DNA of 64,000 bases from Zea mays (GCF_902167145.1 NC_050102.1:186001-250000); one strand, 5' to 3'. Positions 33,305 through 45,993 are shown, counted from the stretch's first letter. A program made the numbers and translations. Notes: generated by a model not told the origin, from the letters alone.

Positions 33305-36300
33305 TCAATCCAGGTTCCACGAATCTAAGACATTTAGCTCACTACGCAACCTGCAAAAGGTCTTCTCATCTAGAGGCTTAGTGAAGATATCGGCTAGCTG
33401 GTTCTCGGTGCTAACATGAAACACTTCGATATCTCCCTTTTGCTGGTGATCTCTCAAAAAGTGATGCCGGATGTCTATGTGCTTTGTGCGGCTGTGCTCA
33501 ACAGGATTCTCCGCCATGCGGATAGCACTCTCATTATCACATAGGAGTGGGACTTTGCTCAGATTGTAGCCAAAGTCCCGGAGGGTTTGCCTCATCCAAA
33601 GCAGTTGCGCGCAACACTGACCTGCGGCACTCGGCCTTAGCGGTGGATAGGGCAACGGAGGTTTGTTTCTTAGAGTTCCATGACACCAGGGACCTTCCTA
33701 AGAATTGGCACGTCCCCGATGTACTCTTCCTATCGACCTTACATCCAGCATAGTCGGAGTCTGAGTATCCAACTAAGTCAAAGGTAGACCCCTTTGGATA
33801 CCAGAGCCCGAAGCAAGGCGTAGCAACCAAATATCTAAGAATTCGCTTCACCGCCACTAAGTGACACTCCTTAGGATCGGATTGAAAACTAGCACACATG
33901 CATACGCTAAGCATAATATCCGGTCTACTAGCACATAAGTAAAGCAAAGAACCTATCATTGACTGGTATGCTTTTTGATCAACGGACTTACCTCCTTTGT
34001 TGAGGTCGGTGTGTCCGTTGGTCCCCATCGGAGTCTTTGCGGGCTTGGCGTCCTTCATCCCAAACCGCTTTAGCAGATCTTGCGTGTACTTTGTTTGGGA
34101 GATGAAGGTGCCGTCCTTGAGTTGCTTCACTTGGAACCCAAGGAAGTAGTTCAACTCGCCCATCATCGACATCTCGAATTTCTGCGTCATCACCCTGCTA
34201 AACTCTTCACAAGACTTTTGGTTAGTAGAACCAAATATTATGTCATCGACATAAATTTGGCACACAAACAAGTCACCATCACATGTCTTTGTAAAAAGAG
34301 TTGGATCGGCTTTCCCAACCTTGAAAGCATTAACAATTAGAAAGTCTCTAAGGCATTCATACCATGCTCTTGGGGCTTGCTTAAGTCCATAGAGCGCCTT
34401 AGAGAGCTTACCCACGTGGTCGGGGTACCGTTCATCCTCAAAGCCAGGGGGTTGCTCCACGTACACCTCCTCCTTGATCGGCCCATTGAGGAAAGCGCTC
34501 TTCACATCCATTTGGTACAACCTGAAAGAATGGTGAGCGGCATATGCTAGCAAGATACGAATTGATTCTAGCCTAGCCACAGGAGCAAAGGTCTCCTCAA
34601 AGTCCAAACCTGCGACTTGGGCATAACCTTTTGCCACAAGTCGAGCCTTGTTCCTCGTCACCACCCCGTGCTCGTCTTGTTTGTTGCGGAACACCCACTT
34701 GGTTCCCACAACATTTTGCTTGGGACGAGGCACCAGAGTCCAAACTTCATTGCGCTTGAAGTTGTTGAGTTCCTCCTGCATGGCCAATACCCAATCCGGA
34801 TCTAGCAAGGCCTCCTCTACCCTGAAAGGCTCAATAGAAGAGACAAAGGAGTAATGCTCACAAAAATTAACTAATCGAGATCGAGTAGTTACTCCCTTGC
34901 TAATATCACCCAGAATTTGGTCGACGGGATGATCCCTTTGAATCATCGCTCGAACTTGGGTTGGAGGTGCCGGTTGCGCTTCTTCCTCCATCACTTGATC
35001 ATCTTGTGCTCCCCCTTGATCAAGCGCCTCCACTTGAGGTACCTGTTCGTCATCTTCGGTTGGGGGATGCACCATAGTTGAGGAAGAAGGTTGATCTCGT
35101 TCATCTTGTTCCTGTGGCCGCACTTCTCCAATCGCCATGGTTCGTATAGCGGCCGTCGGAACATCTTCTTCATCTACATCATCACAATCAACAACTTGCT
35201 CTCTTGGAGAGCCATTAGTCTCATCAAATACAACGTCGCTAGAGACTTCAACCAAACCCGATGATTTGTTGAAGACTCTATACGCCTTTGTATTTGAGTC
35301 ATAACCTAACAAAAACCCTTCTACAGCTTTGGGAGCAAACTTAGAATTTCTACCCTTCTTCACTAGAATGTAGCACTTGCTCCCAAATACACGAAAGTAA
35401 GATACATTGGGTTTGTTACCGGTTAGTAGCTCATACGAAGTCTTCTTGAGGAGGCGATGAAGGTAGACCCTGTTGATGGCGTGGCAAGCCGTGTTCACGG
35501 CTTCCGACCAGAAACACTCGAGGGTCTTGAATTCTCCAAGCATCGTCCTTGCCATATCGATTAGTGTCCTGTTCTTCCTCTCTACCACACCATTTTGCTG
35601 GGGTGTGTAGGGAGCAGAGAACTCGTGCTTGATCCCTTCCTCCTCAAGGAACTCCTCCACTTGAAGGTTCTTGAACTCGGACCCATTGTCGCTCCTTATC
35701 TTCTTCACCTTGAGCTCAAACTCATTTTGAGCTCTCCTGAGGAAGCGCTTGAGGGTCCCTTGGGTTTCAGACTTATCCTGCAAAAAGAACACCCAAGTGA
35801 AGCGGGAAAAGTCATCAACGATAACTAGACCATACTTACTTCCTCCTATGCTCAGATAGGCAACGGGTCCGAAGAGGTCCATATGCAGCAGCTCCAGGGG
35901 TCTTGAAGTGGTCATCACATTCTTGATGTGATGCGCTCCTCCCACTTGTTTACCTGCTTGACAAGCTGCACAAGGTCTATCTTTTTCGAATTGCACGTTA
36001 GTTAAACCTATCACATGTTCTCCCTTTAGAAGCTTGTGAAGGTTCTTCATCCCCACATGTGCTAAGCGGCGATGCCACAGCCAGCCCATGCTAGTCTTAG
36101 CTATTAAGCATGCATCTAGACCGGCCTCTTCTTTTGCAAAATCAACTAAATAAAGTTTGTCGTCTAATACACCCTTAAAAGCTAGTGAACCATCACTTCT
36201 TCTAAAGACAGACACATCTACATTTGTAAATAGACAGTTATATCCCATATGACATAATTGACTAACAGATAGCAAATTATATCCAAGACTCTCCACTAAA

Positions 36301-36506
36301 AATACATTAGAGATAGAATGCTCATTAGAAATTGCAATTTTACCTAACCCTTTTACCTTGCCTTGATTCCCATCACCGAATATAATTGAATCTTGGGAAT
36401 CCTTATTCTTGACGTAGGAGGTGAACATCTTCTTCTCCCCCGTCATATGGTTTGTGCATCCGCTGTCGATAATCCAGCTTGAACCCCCGGATGCATAAAC
36501 CTGCAA
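33305..36506 (-). pseudogene. pol: Opie-B Pol, frameshifted in RNase H
   Basis: A frame of 989 codons (36506 down to 33537) contains protease ([11 protein letters not shown]), integrase with HHCC and DDE motifs, RT with YVDD and the start of RNase H ([20 protein letters not shown]). Compared with Opie-A at about 40415, five bases are missing near 33630, which shifts the frame and truncates RNase H. The remaining domain is readable in another frame at 33305-33655 (ends NVLDSWNLD). The A and B proteins are otherwise nearly identical. Confidence 0.9.
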
Positions 36507-36513
36507 GGCAAAT

Positions 36514-38898
36514 TTAGGCTTGGGACCTAGGTACCCAACTCTTGTTGGGTCCTACAAGGTTAGTCACAATTGTCTTAGGGACCCAAATGCAAGTTTTATC
36601 ACCCTTGCATTTTGCCCCTAATTTCCTAGCAATCACCTTTCTATCCTTTCTACAAATTGCAAAGGAAGCATTCAAAGCATGATATATTGTAGAAGGTTCA
36701 TTTAATTTCCTAGGAACAACATTTCTTCTAGGCATATTATGAACAGCATTTCTCCTACCAACATTTCTATCATGCACATAAGAAGAGCTAGAAGCAACCA
36801 TGTCATGAGAATCATAAACATATGAATCAAAAGCATTATAACTTCTATTTGTATTTCTAGTATGTCTCCTATCATGATACATAAAAGCATGGTTCTTTGT
36901 AGTACTACTAGCCATAGGAGCCTTCCCTTTCTCCTTGGCGGGAATGGGAGCCTTATGGCTTGTTAAGTTCTTGGCTTCCCTCTTGAAGCCAAGTCCATCC
37001 TTAATTGAGGGATGTCTACCAATCGTATAGGCATCTCTTGCAAATTTTAATTTATCAAATTCGCTTTTGCTAGTCTTAAGTTGGGCATTAAGACTAGCCA
37101 CTTCATCATTCAATTTAGAAATTGAAACTAGGTGTCCATTACAAGTATCAACATTAAAATCTTTACACCTAGTGCAAACCATAACATGTTCTACATAAGA
37201 GTTAGATTTACTAGCCACTTCTAGTTTAGCATTTAAATCATTATTAACACCTTTTAAAGTAGCAATGGTTTCATGACAAGAAGATAATTCACTAGAAAGC
37301 ACTTCATTTCTTTTAATTTCTAGAGCAAGAGAATTTTGTGCACTAACAAATTTATCATGCTCCTCATATAAAAGATCCTCTTGTTTTTCTAGTAATCTAT
37401 TCTTATCATTCAAAGCATCAATCAACTCATTAATTTTATCTATCTTAGATCTATCTAAGCCTTTGAACAAGCATGAATAATCTATGTCATCATCATCACT
37501 AGACTCATTATCACTAGAAGAAGCATAAGTGGAGTCTTGAGTACTCACCTTCTTCTCCCTTGCCATAAGGCATGTGTGATGCTCGTTGGGGAAGAGGGAT
37601 GACTTGTTGAAGGCAGTGGCGGCGAGTCCTTCATTGTCGGAATCGGAGGAGGAGCAATCCGAATCCCACTCCTTGCCTAGATGTGCTTCGCCCTTTGCCT
37701 TCTTGTATGCCTTCTTCTTCTCCCTCTTGCTCCCTTGTTCCTGGTCACTTTTATTATCGGGACAGTTAGCAATAAAATGACCAAGCTTACCGCATTTGAA
37801 GCATGAGCGCTTCTCCTTTGTCTTGGTCTTGCTTGGCTGTCCCTTGCGACCTTTAAGCGCCGTCTTGAAGCGCTTAATGATGAGGGCCATCTCCTCATTA
37901 TTTAGCCCGGCCGCCTCAACTTGCGCCACCTTGCTCGGTAGCGCCTCCTTGCTCCTCGTTGCCTTGAGAGCAATGGGTTGAGGCTCATGCATAGGACCGT
38001 TCAACGCGTCGTCCACATATCTTGCCTCTTTGATCATCATTCGCCCGCTTACGAACTTCCCCAGAACTTCTTCGGGCGACATCTTGGTGTACCTAGGATT
38101 TTCACGAATATTGTTCACCAAATGAGGATCAAGAACGGTAAATGACCTTAGCATTAGGCGAACGACGTCGTGGTCCGTCCACCGCGTGCTTCCGTAGCTC
38201 CTTATTTTGTTGATAAGGGTCTTGAGCCGGTTGTATGTTTGTGTCGGCTCCTCTCCCCTTATCATCGCGAACCGTCCAAGCTCGCCTTCCACCAACTCCA
38301 TTTTGGTGAGTAAGGTGACATCGTTTCCCTCATGAGAGATCTTGAGGGTGTCCCAGATCTGCTTGGCATTGTCCAAGCCGCTCACCTTATGGTACTCGTC
38401 CCTGCACAAAGAGGCTAGCAACACAGTAGTAGCTTGTGCATTCTTATGAATTTGTTCATTAATAAACATGGGACTATCCGTACTATCAAAGTGCATTCCA
38501 CTCTCTACAATCTCCCATATGCTAGGATGGAGAGAGAATAAGTGACTACGCATTTTGTGACTCCAAAATCCGTAGTCTTCCCCATCGAAGTGTGGAGGTT
38601 TGCCGAGAGGAATGGAAAGCAAATGCGAATTCGAACTATGTGGAATACGAGAATAATCAAATGAAAAGTTTGAATTGACCGTCTTCCTGTAGTTGTTGTC
38701 GTCGTCCTTTTGGGAAGAAGTAGACTCATCGCTATCGTCGTAGTAGACGATCTCCTTGATGCGCCTTGTCTTCTTCTTCTTCCCATCTTTGCGCTTGTGG
38801 CCCGAGCCCGAGTCAGTAGGCTTGTCATCTTTCGGCTCATTGACGAAGGACTCCTTCTCCTTGTCGTTGATCACGATTCCCTTCCCCTTAGGATCCAT
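36514..38898 (-). CDS. gag: Opie-B Gag
   Basis: This intact frame of 794 codons has the same layout as Opie-A Gag: basic N-terminus, UBN2-like domain from [16 protein letters not shown] knuckle [15 protein letters not shown] at about 37790, acidic stretch, coiled coil and basic tail. The stop is followed within eight bases by the out-of-phase pol frame. Confidence 0.9.
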   Translation of the reverse strand: MDPKGKGIVINDKEKESFVNEPKDDKPTDSGSGHKRKDGKKKKTRRIKEIVYYDDSDESTSSQKDDDNNYRKTVNSNFSFDYSRIPHSSNSHLLSIPLGKPPHFDGEDYGFWSHKMRSHLFSLHPSIWEIVESGMHFDSTDSPMFINEQIHKNAQATTVLLASLCRDEYHKVSGLDNAKQIWDTLKISHEGNDVTLLTKMELVEGELGRFAMIRGEEPTQTYNRLKTLINKIRSYGSTRWTDHDVVRLMLRSFTVLDPHLVNNIRENPRYTKMSPEEVLGKFVSGRMMIKEARYVDDALNGPMHEPQPIALKATRSKEALPSKVAQVEAAGLNNEEMALIIKRFKTALKGRKGQPSKTKTKEKRSCFKCGKLGHFIANCPDNKSDQEQGSKREKKKAYKKAKGEAHLGKEWDSDCSSSDSDNEGLAATAFNKSSLFPNEHHTCLMAREKKVSTQDSTYASSSDNESSDDDDIDYSCLFKGLDRSKIDKINELIDALNDKNRLLEKQEDLLYEEHDKFVSAQNSLALEIKRNEVLSSELSSCHETIATLKGVNNDLNAKLEVASKSNSYVEHVMVCTRCKDFNVDTCNGHLVSISKLNDEVASLNAQLKTSKSEFDKLKFARDAYTIGRHPSIKDGLGFKREAKNLTSHKAPIPAKEKGKAPMASSTTKNHAFMYHDRRHTRNTNRSYNAFDSYVYDSHDMVASSSSYVHDRNVGRRNAVHNMPRRNVVPRKLNEPSTIYHALNASFAICRKDRKVIARKLGAKCKGDKTCIWVPKTIVTNLVGPNKSWVPRSQA

Positions 38899-38933
38899 CT
38901 CTTCGGGCGATTAGTCCCTTTTTGAAGAGAACG

Positions 38934-38945
38934 GCTCCGATACCA
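38934..38945 (-). other. Opie-B primer binding site
   Basis: TGGTATCGGAGC on the minus strand lies two bases from the 5' LTR. Confidence 0.8.
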
Positions 38946-38947
38946 AT

Positions 38948-40194
38948 TGAGAGCACCTAGAGGGGGGGTGAATAGGTGATCCTGTAAAACTTAAACTTAT
39001 AGCCACAAAAACTTGTTAAGTGTTAGCACAATAATTGCCAAGTGGCTAGAGAGGAGGTCTTGCACAATACGATAATCACAAAGAATTCAACACAGAGAAG
39101 ACACAGTGATTTATCCCGTGGTTCGGCCAAGTACAAAACTTGCCTACTCCACGTTGTGGCGTCCCAACGGACGAGAGTTGCACTCAACTCCTCTCAAGTG
39201 ATCCAATGATCAACTTGAATACCACAGTGTTATGCTTTTCTTTTCTTATCCCGTTCGCGAGGAATCTCCACAACTTGGAGCCTCTCGCCCTTACACTTTT
39301 GATGTTCACAAAGAATCACGGAGTAAGGAAGGGAAGCAACACACACAAATCCACAGCAAAATGCGCACACACACGGCCAAGAATCGAGCTCAAAGACTAT
39401 CTCAAAGTTCTCACTAGAACGGAGCTCGAATCACTTAGAATGACAAACAAATGCGCAAAGACTGAGTGTGGATGATCAAGAATGCTCTAAGGTTGCTTGG
39501 TATCTCCCTCCATGCGCCTAGGGGTCCCTTTTATAGCCCCAAGGCAGCTAGGAGCCGTTGAGAACAAATCTGGAAGGCCATCTTTGCCTTCTGTCGTCGG
39601 GCGCACCGGACAGTCGGTGCACACCGGACACTGTCCGGTGCTCGATTTCCTTCCTTAAACAGTGCAGTCGACCGTTGCAGATGCGGGAGCCGTTGGCGCA
39701 CCGGACATGTCCGGTGCACACCGGACAGTCCGGTGCCCCCTTCCGACCGTTGGCTCGGCCACGTGTCCCGCACAGATCGCGCGGCCGACCGTTGGCCCGG
39801 CCGACCGTTGGCTCACCGGACAGTCCGGTGCACACCGGACAGTCCGGTGAATTATAGTCGTACGCCGTCGGCAAATTCCCGAGAGTGGCCTCTTCGCTCG
39901 AGGCAACCTGGCGCACCGGACACTGTCCGGTGCACCACCGGACAGTCCGGTGCTCCAGACCGAACAGCCTTTTGGCTGTACACAGCCAACTTTTCTCTGA
40001 TTCGATTTCTCCTGTTTCAAGCACTTAGACACAATATATTAGTCTTCAAAACAATGTACTAAGGCTTAGAAACATACCTTTACTCTTGATTTGCAATATG
40101 TCCATCCATGGGTATAGATTCACATTTAAGCACTTGTGTTGGCACTCAATCACCAAAATACTTAGAAATGGCCCAAGGGCACATTTCCCTTTCA
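38948..40194 (-). repeat. Opie-B 5' LTR
   Basis: This is 1247 bp with the TATA box at 39529-39535 on the minus strand. Compared with 31264-32510 it shows about six C/T or G/A differences and no indels, all in the first two thirds. Confidence 0.95.
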
Positions 40195-40199
40195 TGAAG

Positions 40200-40745
40200 C
40201 GAATTCTTAGATATTTGGTTGCTACGCCTTGCTTCGGGCTCTGGTATCCAAAGGGGTCTATCTTTGACTTGGTTGGATACTCAGATTCCGACTATGCTGG
40301 ATGTAAGGTCGATAGGAAGAGTACATCAGGGACGTGCCAATTCTTAGGAAGGTCCCTGGTGTCGTGGAACTCTAAGAAACAAACCTCCGTTGCCCTATCC
40401 ACCGCTGAGGCCGAGTATGTTGCCGCAGGGCAGTGTTGCGCGCAACTACTTTGGATGAGGCAAACCCTTCGGGACTTTGGCTACAATCTGAGCAAAGTCC
40501 CACTCCTATGTGACAATGAGAGTGCTATCCGCATGGCGGAAAATCCTGTTGAACACAGCCGCACAAAGCACATTGACATCCGGCATCACTTTTTGAGAGA
40601 CCACCAGCAAAAGGGAGATATCGAAGTGTTTCATGTTAGCACCGAGAACCAGCTAGCCGATATCTTTACCAAGCCTCTAGATGAGAAGACCTTTTGCAGG
40701 CTGCGTAGTGAGCTAAATGTCTTAGATTCGCGGAACTTGGATTGA
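40200..40745 (+). CDS. pol: Opie-A Pol, last part (RNase H)
   Basis: This continues the frame cut at 31263. It has RNase H motifs [33 protein letters not shown] and [12 protein letters not shown], ending NVLDSRNLD at 40745. With the first part the pre-insertion pol would be about 1068 residues with no other break. Confidence 0.9.
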   Translation, partial: RILRYLVATPCFGLWYPKGSIFDLVGYSDSDYAGCKVDRKSTSGTCQFLGRSLVSWNSKKQTSVALSTAEAEYVAAGQCCAQLLWMRQTLRDFGYNLSKVPLLCDNESAIRMAENPVEHSRTKHIDIRHHFLRDHQQKGDIEVFHVSTENQLADIFTKPLDEKTFCRLRSELNVLDSRNLD

Positions 40746-41535
40746 ATTGTAGCATACATGTATTTATGCTTTTGATCATGTTCCTTTTTGCATTTTGTTG
40801 TTTAGTATGGTGCTCAAGTTGTACAAACACTCCCTAGACCTCACAAGTCCGTTGCAAAGTGATGCACAGTTTTAGGGGGAGATGTGTTACAACTTGACCC
40901 TTTGAGACTAACCATATGCTTGAGTTTGCTTGTTTTAGTCTCGAAGGAGAATTAAAAGGGAAAAGGTGGACTTGGACCATGCAAGACTTCCACTGCACTC
41001 CGATGAAAAGAGTAACTTTTCCAAGTTCATCTTTTAACTCTTATTGCCTATTTGCTCTTAATTGAAGATTTTGGTGAGGCAATGGGGTTAAAGGGCCAAG
41101 ATTGATCCCGTTTTGGTGCTTGATGCCAAAGGGGGAGAAAATAAAGGCCAAAGTGATAAATGGATCAGCTACCACTTGAGAGATATTGAAAATAGTATAA
41201 TAGAGTTTTTTGTTTTGTCAAAACTCTTTTATTGTCTCTCTTGTCAAAAGTTGGCTTCTTGTGGGGAGAAATGTTGATTATGGGAAAAAGGGGGAGTTTT
41301 TGGAATCCTGAATCAAATACTCCTGAAATGACTCTCTTTATGACTTAACATGTGTGTTTGACTTAGAGATAGAAATTTGAGTTTTGATTTGCAAAAACAA
41401 ACCAAGTGGTGGCAAAGGATGATCCATATATGCCAAAATTGAATCAAAATAAATCTGAGTTTTATTTGAAGTGATATTGCACTTGTTCTAGTTGTTTTAT
41501 GTTGTGTTGGCATAAATCACCAAAAAGGGGGAGAT
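40746..41535 (+). other. Opie-A 3' non-coding region with four polypurine-tract-like motifs
   Basis: GGGGGAG-type tracts occur at 40871-40883, 41127-41140, 41284-41297 and 41522-41535; the last abuts the 3' LTR. No env-like ORF is present. Confidence 0.8.
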
Positions 41536-42785
41536 TGAAAGGGAAATGTACCCTTGGGCCATTTCTAAGTATTTTGGTGATTGAGTGCCAACACAAGTGC
41601 TTAAATGTGAATCTATACCCATGGATGGACAAAGTGCAAATCAAGAGTAAAGGTATGTTTCTAAGCCTTAGTACATTGTTTTGGAGACTAATGTATTGTG
41701 TCTAAGTGCTTGAAACAGGAGAAATCGAGTCAGAGAAAAGTTGGCTGTGTACAGTCAAAAGGCTGTTCGGTCTGGAGCACCGGACTGTCCGGTGGTGCAC
41801 CGGACAGTGTCCGGTGCGCCAGACTGACTCGGGCGAACTGGCCGCTCTCGGGAATTTACCGGCGACGTACGGCTATAATTCACCGGACTGTCCGGTGTGC
41901 ACCGGACTGTCCGGTGAGCCAACGGTCGGCCGGGCCAACGGTCGGCCGCGCGATCTGCGCGGGACACGTGGCCGAGCCAACGGCTAGAAGGGGGCACCGG
42001 ACTGTCCGGTGTGCACCGGACATGTCCGGTGCGCCAACGGCTCTCTGGCGGCCAACGGTCGGCTGTGCCGTTTAAGGAAAGAAATCGGGCACCGGACAGT
42101 GTCCGGTGTGCACCGGACTGTCCGGTGCACCAGTCGACAGAAGGCAAGATCAGCCTTCCAGATTTGCTCTCAACGGCTCCTAGCTGCCTTGGGGCTATAA
42201 AAGGGACCCCTAGGCGCATGGAGGAGTACACCAAGCATCCTTTGAGCATTGTTGATCACTCACACTACATTCTTGCGCACTTGTTCGACATTCTAGTGAT
42301 TTGAGCTCCGTTCTAGTGTGCTAGTCTCTTGAGCTCAAGTCTGGGTTTTGTGTGTGCGTATTCGCTGTGATCTTTGTGTCGTGTGTGAGTTGCTAATCCC
42401 TCCCTTGCTCCGTGATTCTTTGTGAACATCTTTTGTAAGGGCGAGAGGCTCCAAGCTGTGGAGATTCCTCGCAAGTGGGATTAAGAAAAGCAAAGCAACA
42501 CTGTGGTATTCAAGTTGGTCTTTGGACCGCTTGAGAGGGGTTGATTGCAACCCTCGTCCGTTGGGACGCCACAACGTGGAGTAGGCAAGCGTTGGTCTTG
42601 GCCGAACCACGGGATAACCACCGTGCCATCTCTGTGATTGATATCTCTTGGTTATTGTGTTGTGTTGAGATCCTTCTCTAGCCACTTGGCAAATTACTGT
42701 GCTAACAATTAATCAAGTTTTGTGGCTTAAGATTTTGAAGTGTTACAGGATCACCTATTCACCCCCCCCCCTCTAGGTGCTCTCA
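41536..42785 (+). repeat. Opie-A 3' LTR
   Basis: This is 1250 bp with the TATA box at 42196-42202 and a dyad array at about 41778-42127. Its terminal C-run is one base shorter than in the 5' LTR. Confidence 0.95.
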
Positions 42786-42790
42786 GGGGG

Positions 42791-44297
42791 TCCGGAGGGG
42801 GTCCGAGGGGGGTCTGAGGGGTCCAAGTCGTTCGATCAAGATCAAACTGGGGAAATTAGACCGAAAAGGATGAGCGGCTGCGAGTGACGCTGACAGGCAG
42901 GACAGAGCGTCAGGTACGCATGCACGAAGCGGTACCCGCGTTCTGAGCCGTTCGATCTGAATCGAACGGAGGGGATCAGACCGGGAAAACAGATGGCTGC
43001 GAGCGGCGCTTCTCCTCTCTGCGGCGGTGAGGTCGCCGGAGTTGAGGCAGGCGCGGGTTACGGCGGCTCCAGGGTCACCGGAGTTGGGCAGAGGGGAAGA
43101 GGGCGCCACAGCGAACTCGATGGCGGGGAAAGGGCCATGAATCCACGGGCAGAGAGTGGAGAACGGCGGTGAGAAGGTCTCGGGCGAGCCGGAGAAACTC
43201 CAGTGAGCGATTCCGGCCACGGGGAGGGGACTTAAGGCGCGCTAAGGCCTGGGCTAGCTTCAGCAGAGACAGGAGCGACACAGGGAACTACTCCGGTGAA
43301 CTAGATCGGGCTAAATCGGCCGGCCACCGTGCGAGCACGGCGGACTGTTGCGGTCGAGCACTGGCGAAGGCAAAATTGGACGAACACAGGGCGCAATAAG
43401 GGAAAGTGGGCACGGGGACGGGTGTCTCACCTCGGGACGGAGCTCGGGAGGCTTGGCACGGTCTCCGGTGAGCTGGACGGTCAGGAACACGGGCACGGGT
43501 CTCCGGCAGCGTCTGGCAGCGAGGGCAGAGCACGAGAGAGGGCGAGGGTGTGCGAAATGAGGTGAGGGGCGAGTGCGAGGCACTGGCGGGGCTCTAAGTA
43601 GGGAGCTGGGCGTCGTGGCCAAGAAACCCAGCGACGTGCGCGAGTGCGCACGCGCTGGTCCACGGCGGGCGCGAGGAAGGCGGAACTGACAGGGTTGGCC
43701 CATGGTGCAGAGAGAGAAAAGAGGGACGCTCGGGGCAACGGCTCGACGACTGGCGATCCGGGCCCGCGAGATAGAGAGAGAGGGATAGTGAGCGGATGAA
43801 GTAACTAGCGCCGACAGGCTGGGTCCACTGGGCAGTGAGCGAGAGAGGGAGGGCACGCGCGAGGGAAAACTGCCGCTGACAGGCGGGGTCCGCCTGTCAG
43901 GCGGGGCGGGCGCGCGGCCTGGCTGGGCTTAGCTGGGCCGGCTGGGCTGCTTTCTCCTTTTCTTTTTCTCTGGATTTTCTAATTCATTTTCTATTTCTTT
44001 TTCTATAGAGTTTTCAAATCCAAATTCAAACTAGGTTTCAAATTCAAAATAATTCAACCATGTGCAACACTTTAAAGAATATTTTAAGCTCAGCATGATG
44101 CAACATGTCATGACCCATAATATTTTGGCAAAACTAAATAATTAACCTCCACTAGTTTAATCTATTTCTAATCAAAAGGAAAAAGGGAGAAAGAATCTAG
44201 AGAGAGAGAAAGCCTAGAGTGAGAAAAAGGAAGAGTAACACATGATTTTGGGTGATAATTAGAAAGAAATTTTATACCCCAAAATCAGGGTGTTACA
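42791..44297 (-). repeat. Tekay 5' LTR, proximal part (with GC-rich block)
   Basis: Homologous to about 14905-16424. About 1.1 kb is very GC- and CpG-rich, then the sequence turns AT-rich. It starts TGTAACACCC at 44297 on the minus strand and is flanked by the TSD GCCGA. ORFs in the GC-rich part differ between the two LTR copies and are not genes. Confidence 0.9.
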
Positions 44298-44302
44298 GCC
44301 GA

Positions 44303-45993
44303 GTACTCCATTTCCCTTTCAATCTACGACTTAGCATAAAAATACACTTGACCACACATTAGTTGTAGCCATGAAAGAGATATGATCAAAGGTATATAAA
44401 TGAGCTATGTGTGCAATGTTTTAATCAGAGTTCCGAGAATCAAGAATGTCTAGCTCATTCCTAAGTTTGCTAAAAGTTTTCTCATCTAATGGTTTGGTAA
44501 AGATATCGGCTAATTGTTCTTTGGTGCTAACATAAGCTATCTCGATATCCCACCTTTGTTGGTGATCCCTCAAAAAGTGATACCGAATGTCTATGTGCTT
44601 AGTGCGACTGTGTTCAACGGGATTATCCGCCATGCGGATTGCACTCTCATTGTCATATAGGAGAGGGATTTTGCTCAATTTGTAGCCATAGTCCCTGAGG
44701 GTTTGCCTCATCCAAAGTAATTGCGCACAACAATGACCTGCGGCAATATACTCGGCTTCGGCGGTAGAAAGAGCTACTGAGTTTTGTTTCTTTGAAGCCC
44801 AAGACACCAGGGATCTCCCTAGAAACTGACAAGTCCCTGATGTGCTCTTCCTATCAATTTTACACCCTGCCCAATCAGCATTTGAATATCCTATTAAATC
44901 AAAAGTGGATCCCTCGGGGTACCAAAGTCCAAACTTAGGAGTATAAACTAAATATCTCATGATTCTTTTCACGGCCCTAAGGTGAACTTCCTTAGGATCT
45001 GCTTGGAACCTTGCACACATGCATACAGAAAGCATAATATCCGGTCGAGATGCACATAAATAGAGTAAAGACCCTATCATCGACCGGTATTCCTTTTGAT
45101 CTACGGACTTACCACCTGTGTCGAGGTCGAGATGCCCATTTGTTCCCATGGGTGTCTTGATGGGCTTGGCATCCTTCATTCCAAACTTGTTAAGTATGTC
45201 TTGAATGTACTTTGTTTGGCTGATGAAGGTGCCATCTTGGAGTTGCTTGACTTGAAATCCTAGAAAATACTTCAACTCTCCCATCATAGACATCTCAAAC
45301 TTTTGAATCATGATCCTACTAAACTTTTCACATGTAGATTTGTTAGTAGACCCAAATATGATATCATCAACATAAATTTGGCATACAAACAAATCTTTTG
45401 CAATGGTTTTAGTAAAGAGAGTAGGATCGGCTTTACCGACTTTGAAGCCATTAGTGATAAGAAAATCTCTTAGGCATTCATACCATGCTCTTGGGGCTTG
45501 CTTGAGCCCATAAAGCGCCTTTGAGAGTTTGTAAACATGGTTAGGGTACTCACTATCTTCAAAGCCGGGAGGTTGCTCAACATAGACCTCTTCCTTGATT
45601 GGTCCATTGAGGAAGGCACTTACGTCCATTTGATAAAGCTTAAAGCCATGGTAAGTAGCATAGGCAAGTAATATGCGAATTGACTCAAGCCTAGCTATGG
45701 GTGCATAGGTTTCACTGAAATCCAAACCTTTGACTTGTGAATAACCTTTGGCAACAAGTCGGGCTTTGTTCCTTGTCACCACACCATGCTCATCTTGCTT
45801 GTTGCAGAATACCCATTTGGTACCTACAACATTTTGATTAGGACGTGGAACTAAATGCCATACCTTATTCCTTGTGAAGTTGTTGAGTTCCTCTTGCATT
45901 GCCAACACCCAATCTGAATCTCTTAGTGCATCCTCTACCCTGTATGGCTCAATAGAGGAGACAAAAGAGTAATGTTCACAAAAACGAGCGACT
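44303..45993 (-). pseudogene. pol: Ji-like RT and RNase H
   Basis: A frame from 45908 to the stop at 44421 (495 codons) covers RT ([34 protein letters not shown]) and RNase H to [10 protein letters not shown]. One codon is missing from the [12 protein letters not shown] motif (a K is lost). The frame extends upstream to about 45990, where a TGA, probably from CGA, interrupts it. Sequence 44303-44420 is 3' non-coding. Confidence 0.85.

Larger units (their letters stand above)
31264..40194 (-). mobile_element. Opie-like copia element B, complete, inserted in Opie-A pol
   Basis: This is 8931 bp with two 1247-bp LTRs and TSD TGAAG. Gag (36514-38898) is intact. Pol is open until a 5-bp deletion in the RNase H domain. 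Internal coding sequence is nearly identical to Opie-A in opposite orientation. The LTRs differ at about six sites, all transitions. Confidence 0.95.
24904..42785 (+). mobile_element. Opie-like copia element A (SIRE lineage), interrupted by Opie-B
   Basis: LTRs of 1251 and 1250 bp start TGAAAGGGAAATG and end GGTGCTCTCA. The TSD is GGGGG. Removing Opie-B (31264-40194 plus one TSD) leaves an element of about 8.95 kb with intact gag and an otherwise open pol. The LTRs differ at about six sites and one C-run length, roughly 0.2 million years at 1.3e-8. Before the Opie-B insertion it may have been autonomous. Confidence 0.9.
3034..44297 (-). mobile_element. Tekay-clade chromovirus (Ty3/gypsy), nearly complete, interrupted by nested insertions
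   Basis: The element has LTRs of about 3.8 kb, each split by another insertion, and a 6.2-kb internal region (16425-22613) in the order extra ORF, gag, protease, RT, RNase H, integrase, chromodomain. LTR ends are TGTAACACCC... and ...GTGTGACA. The target duplication GCCGA lies at 3029-3033 and 44298-44302. After removing insertions the element is about 13.8 kb. Very long LTRs plus a C-terminal chromodomain fit the Del/Tekay clade. Many nonsense and frameshift changes make it non-autonomous. Confidence 0.85.

Noticed and set aside
40086..40199. Apparent N-terminal extension of the RNase H frame (from 40086)
   Set aside because: This part lies in the Opie-B LTR. It only looks joined because the insertion left the frame open.
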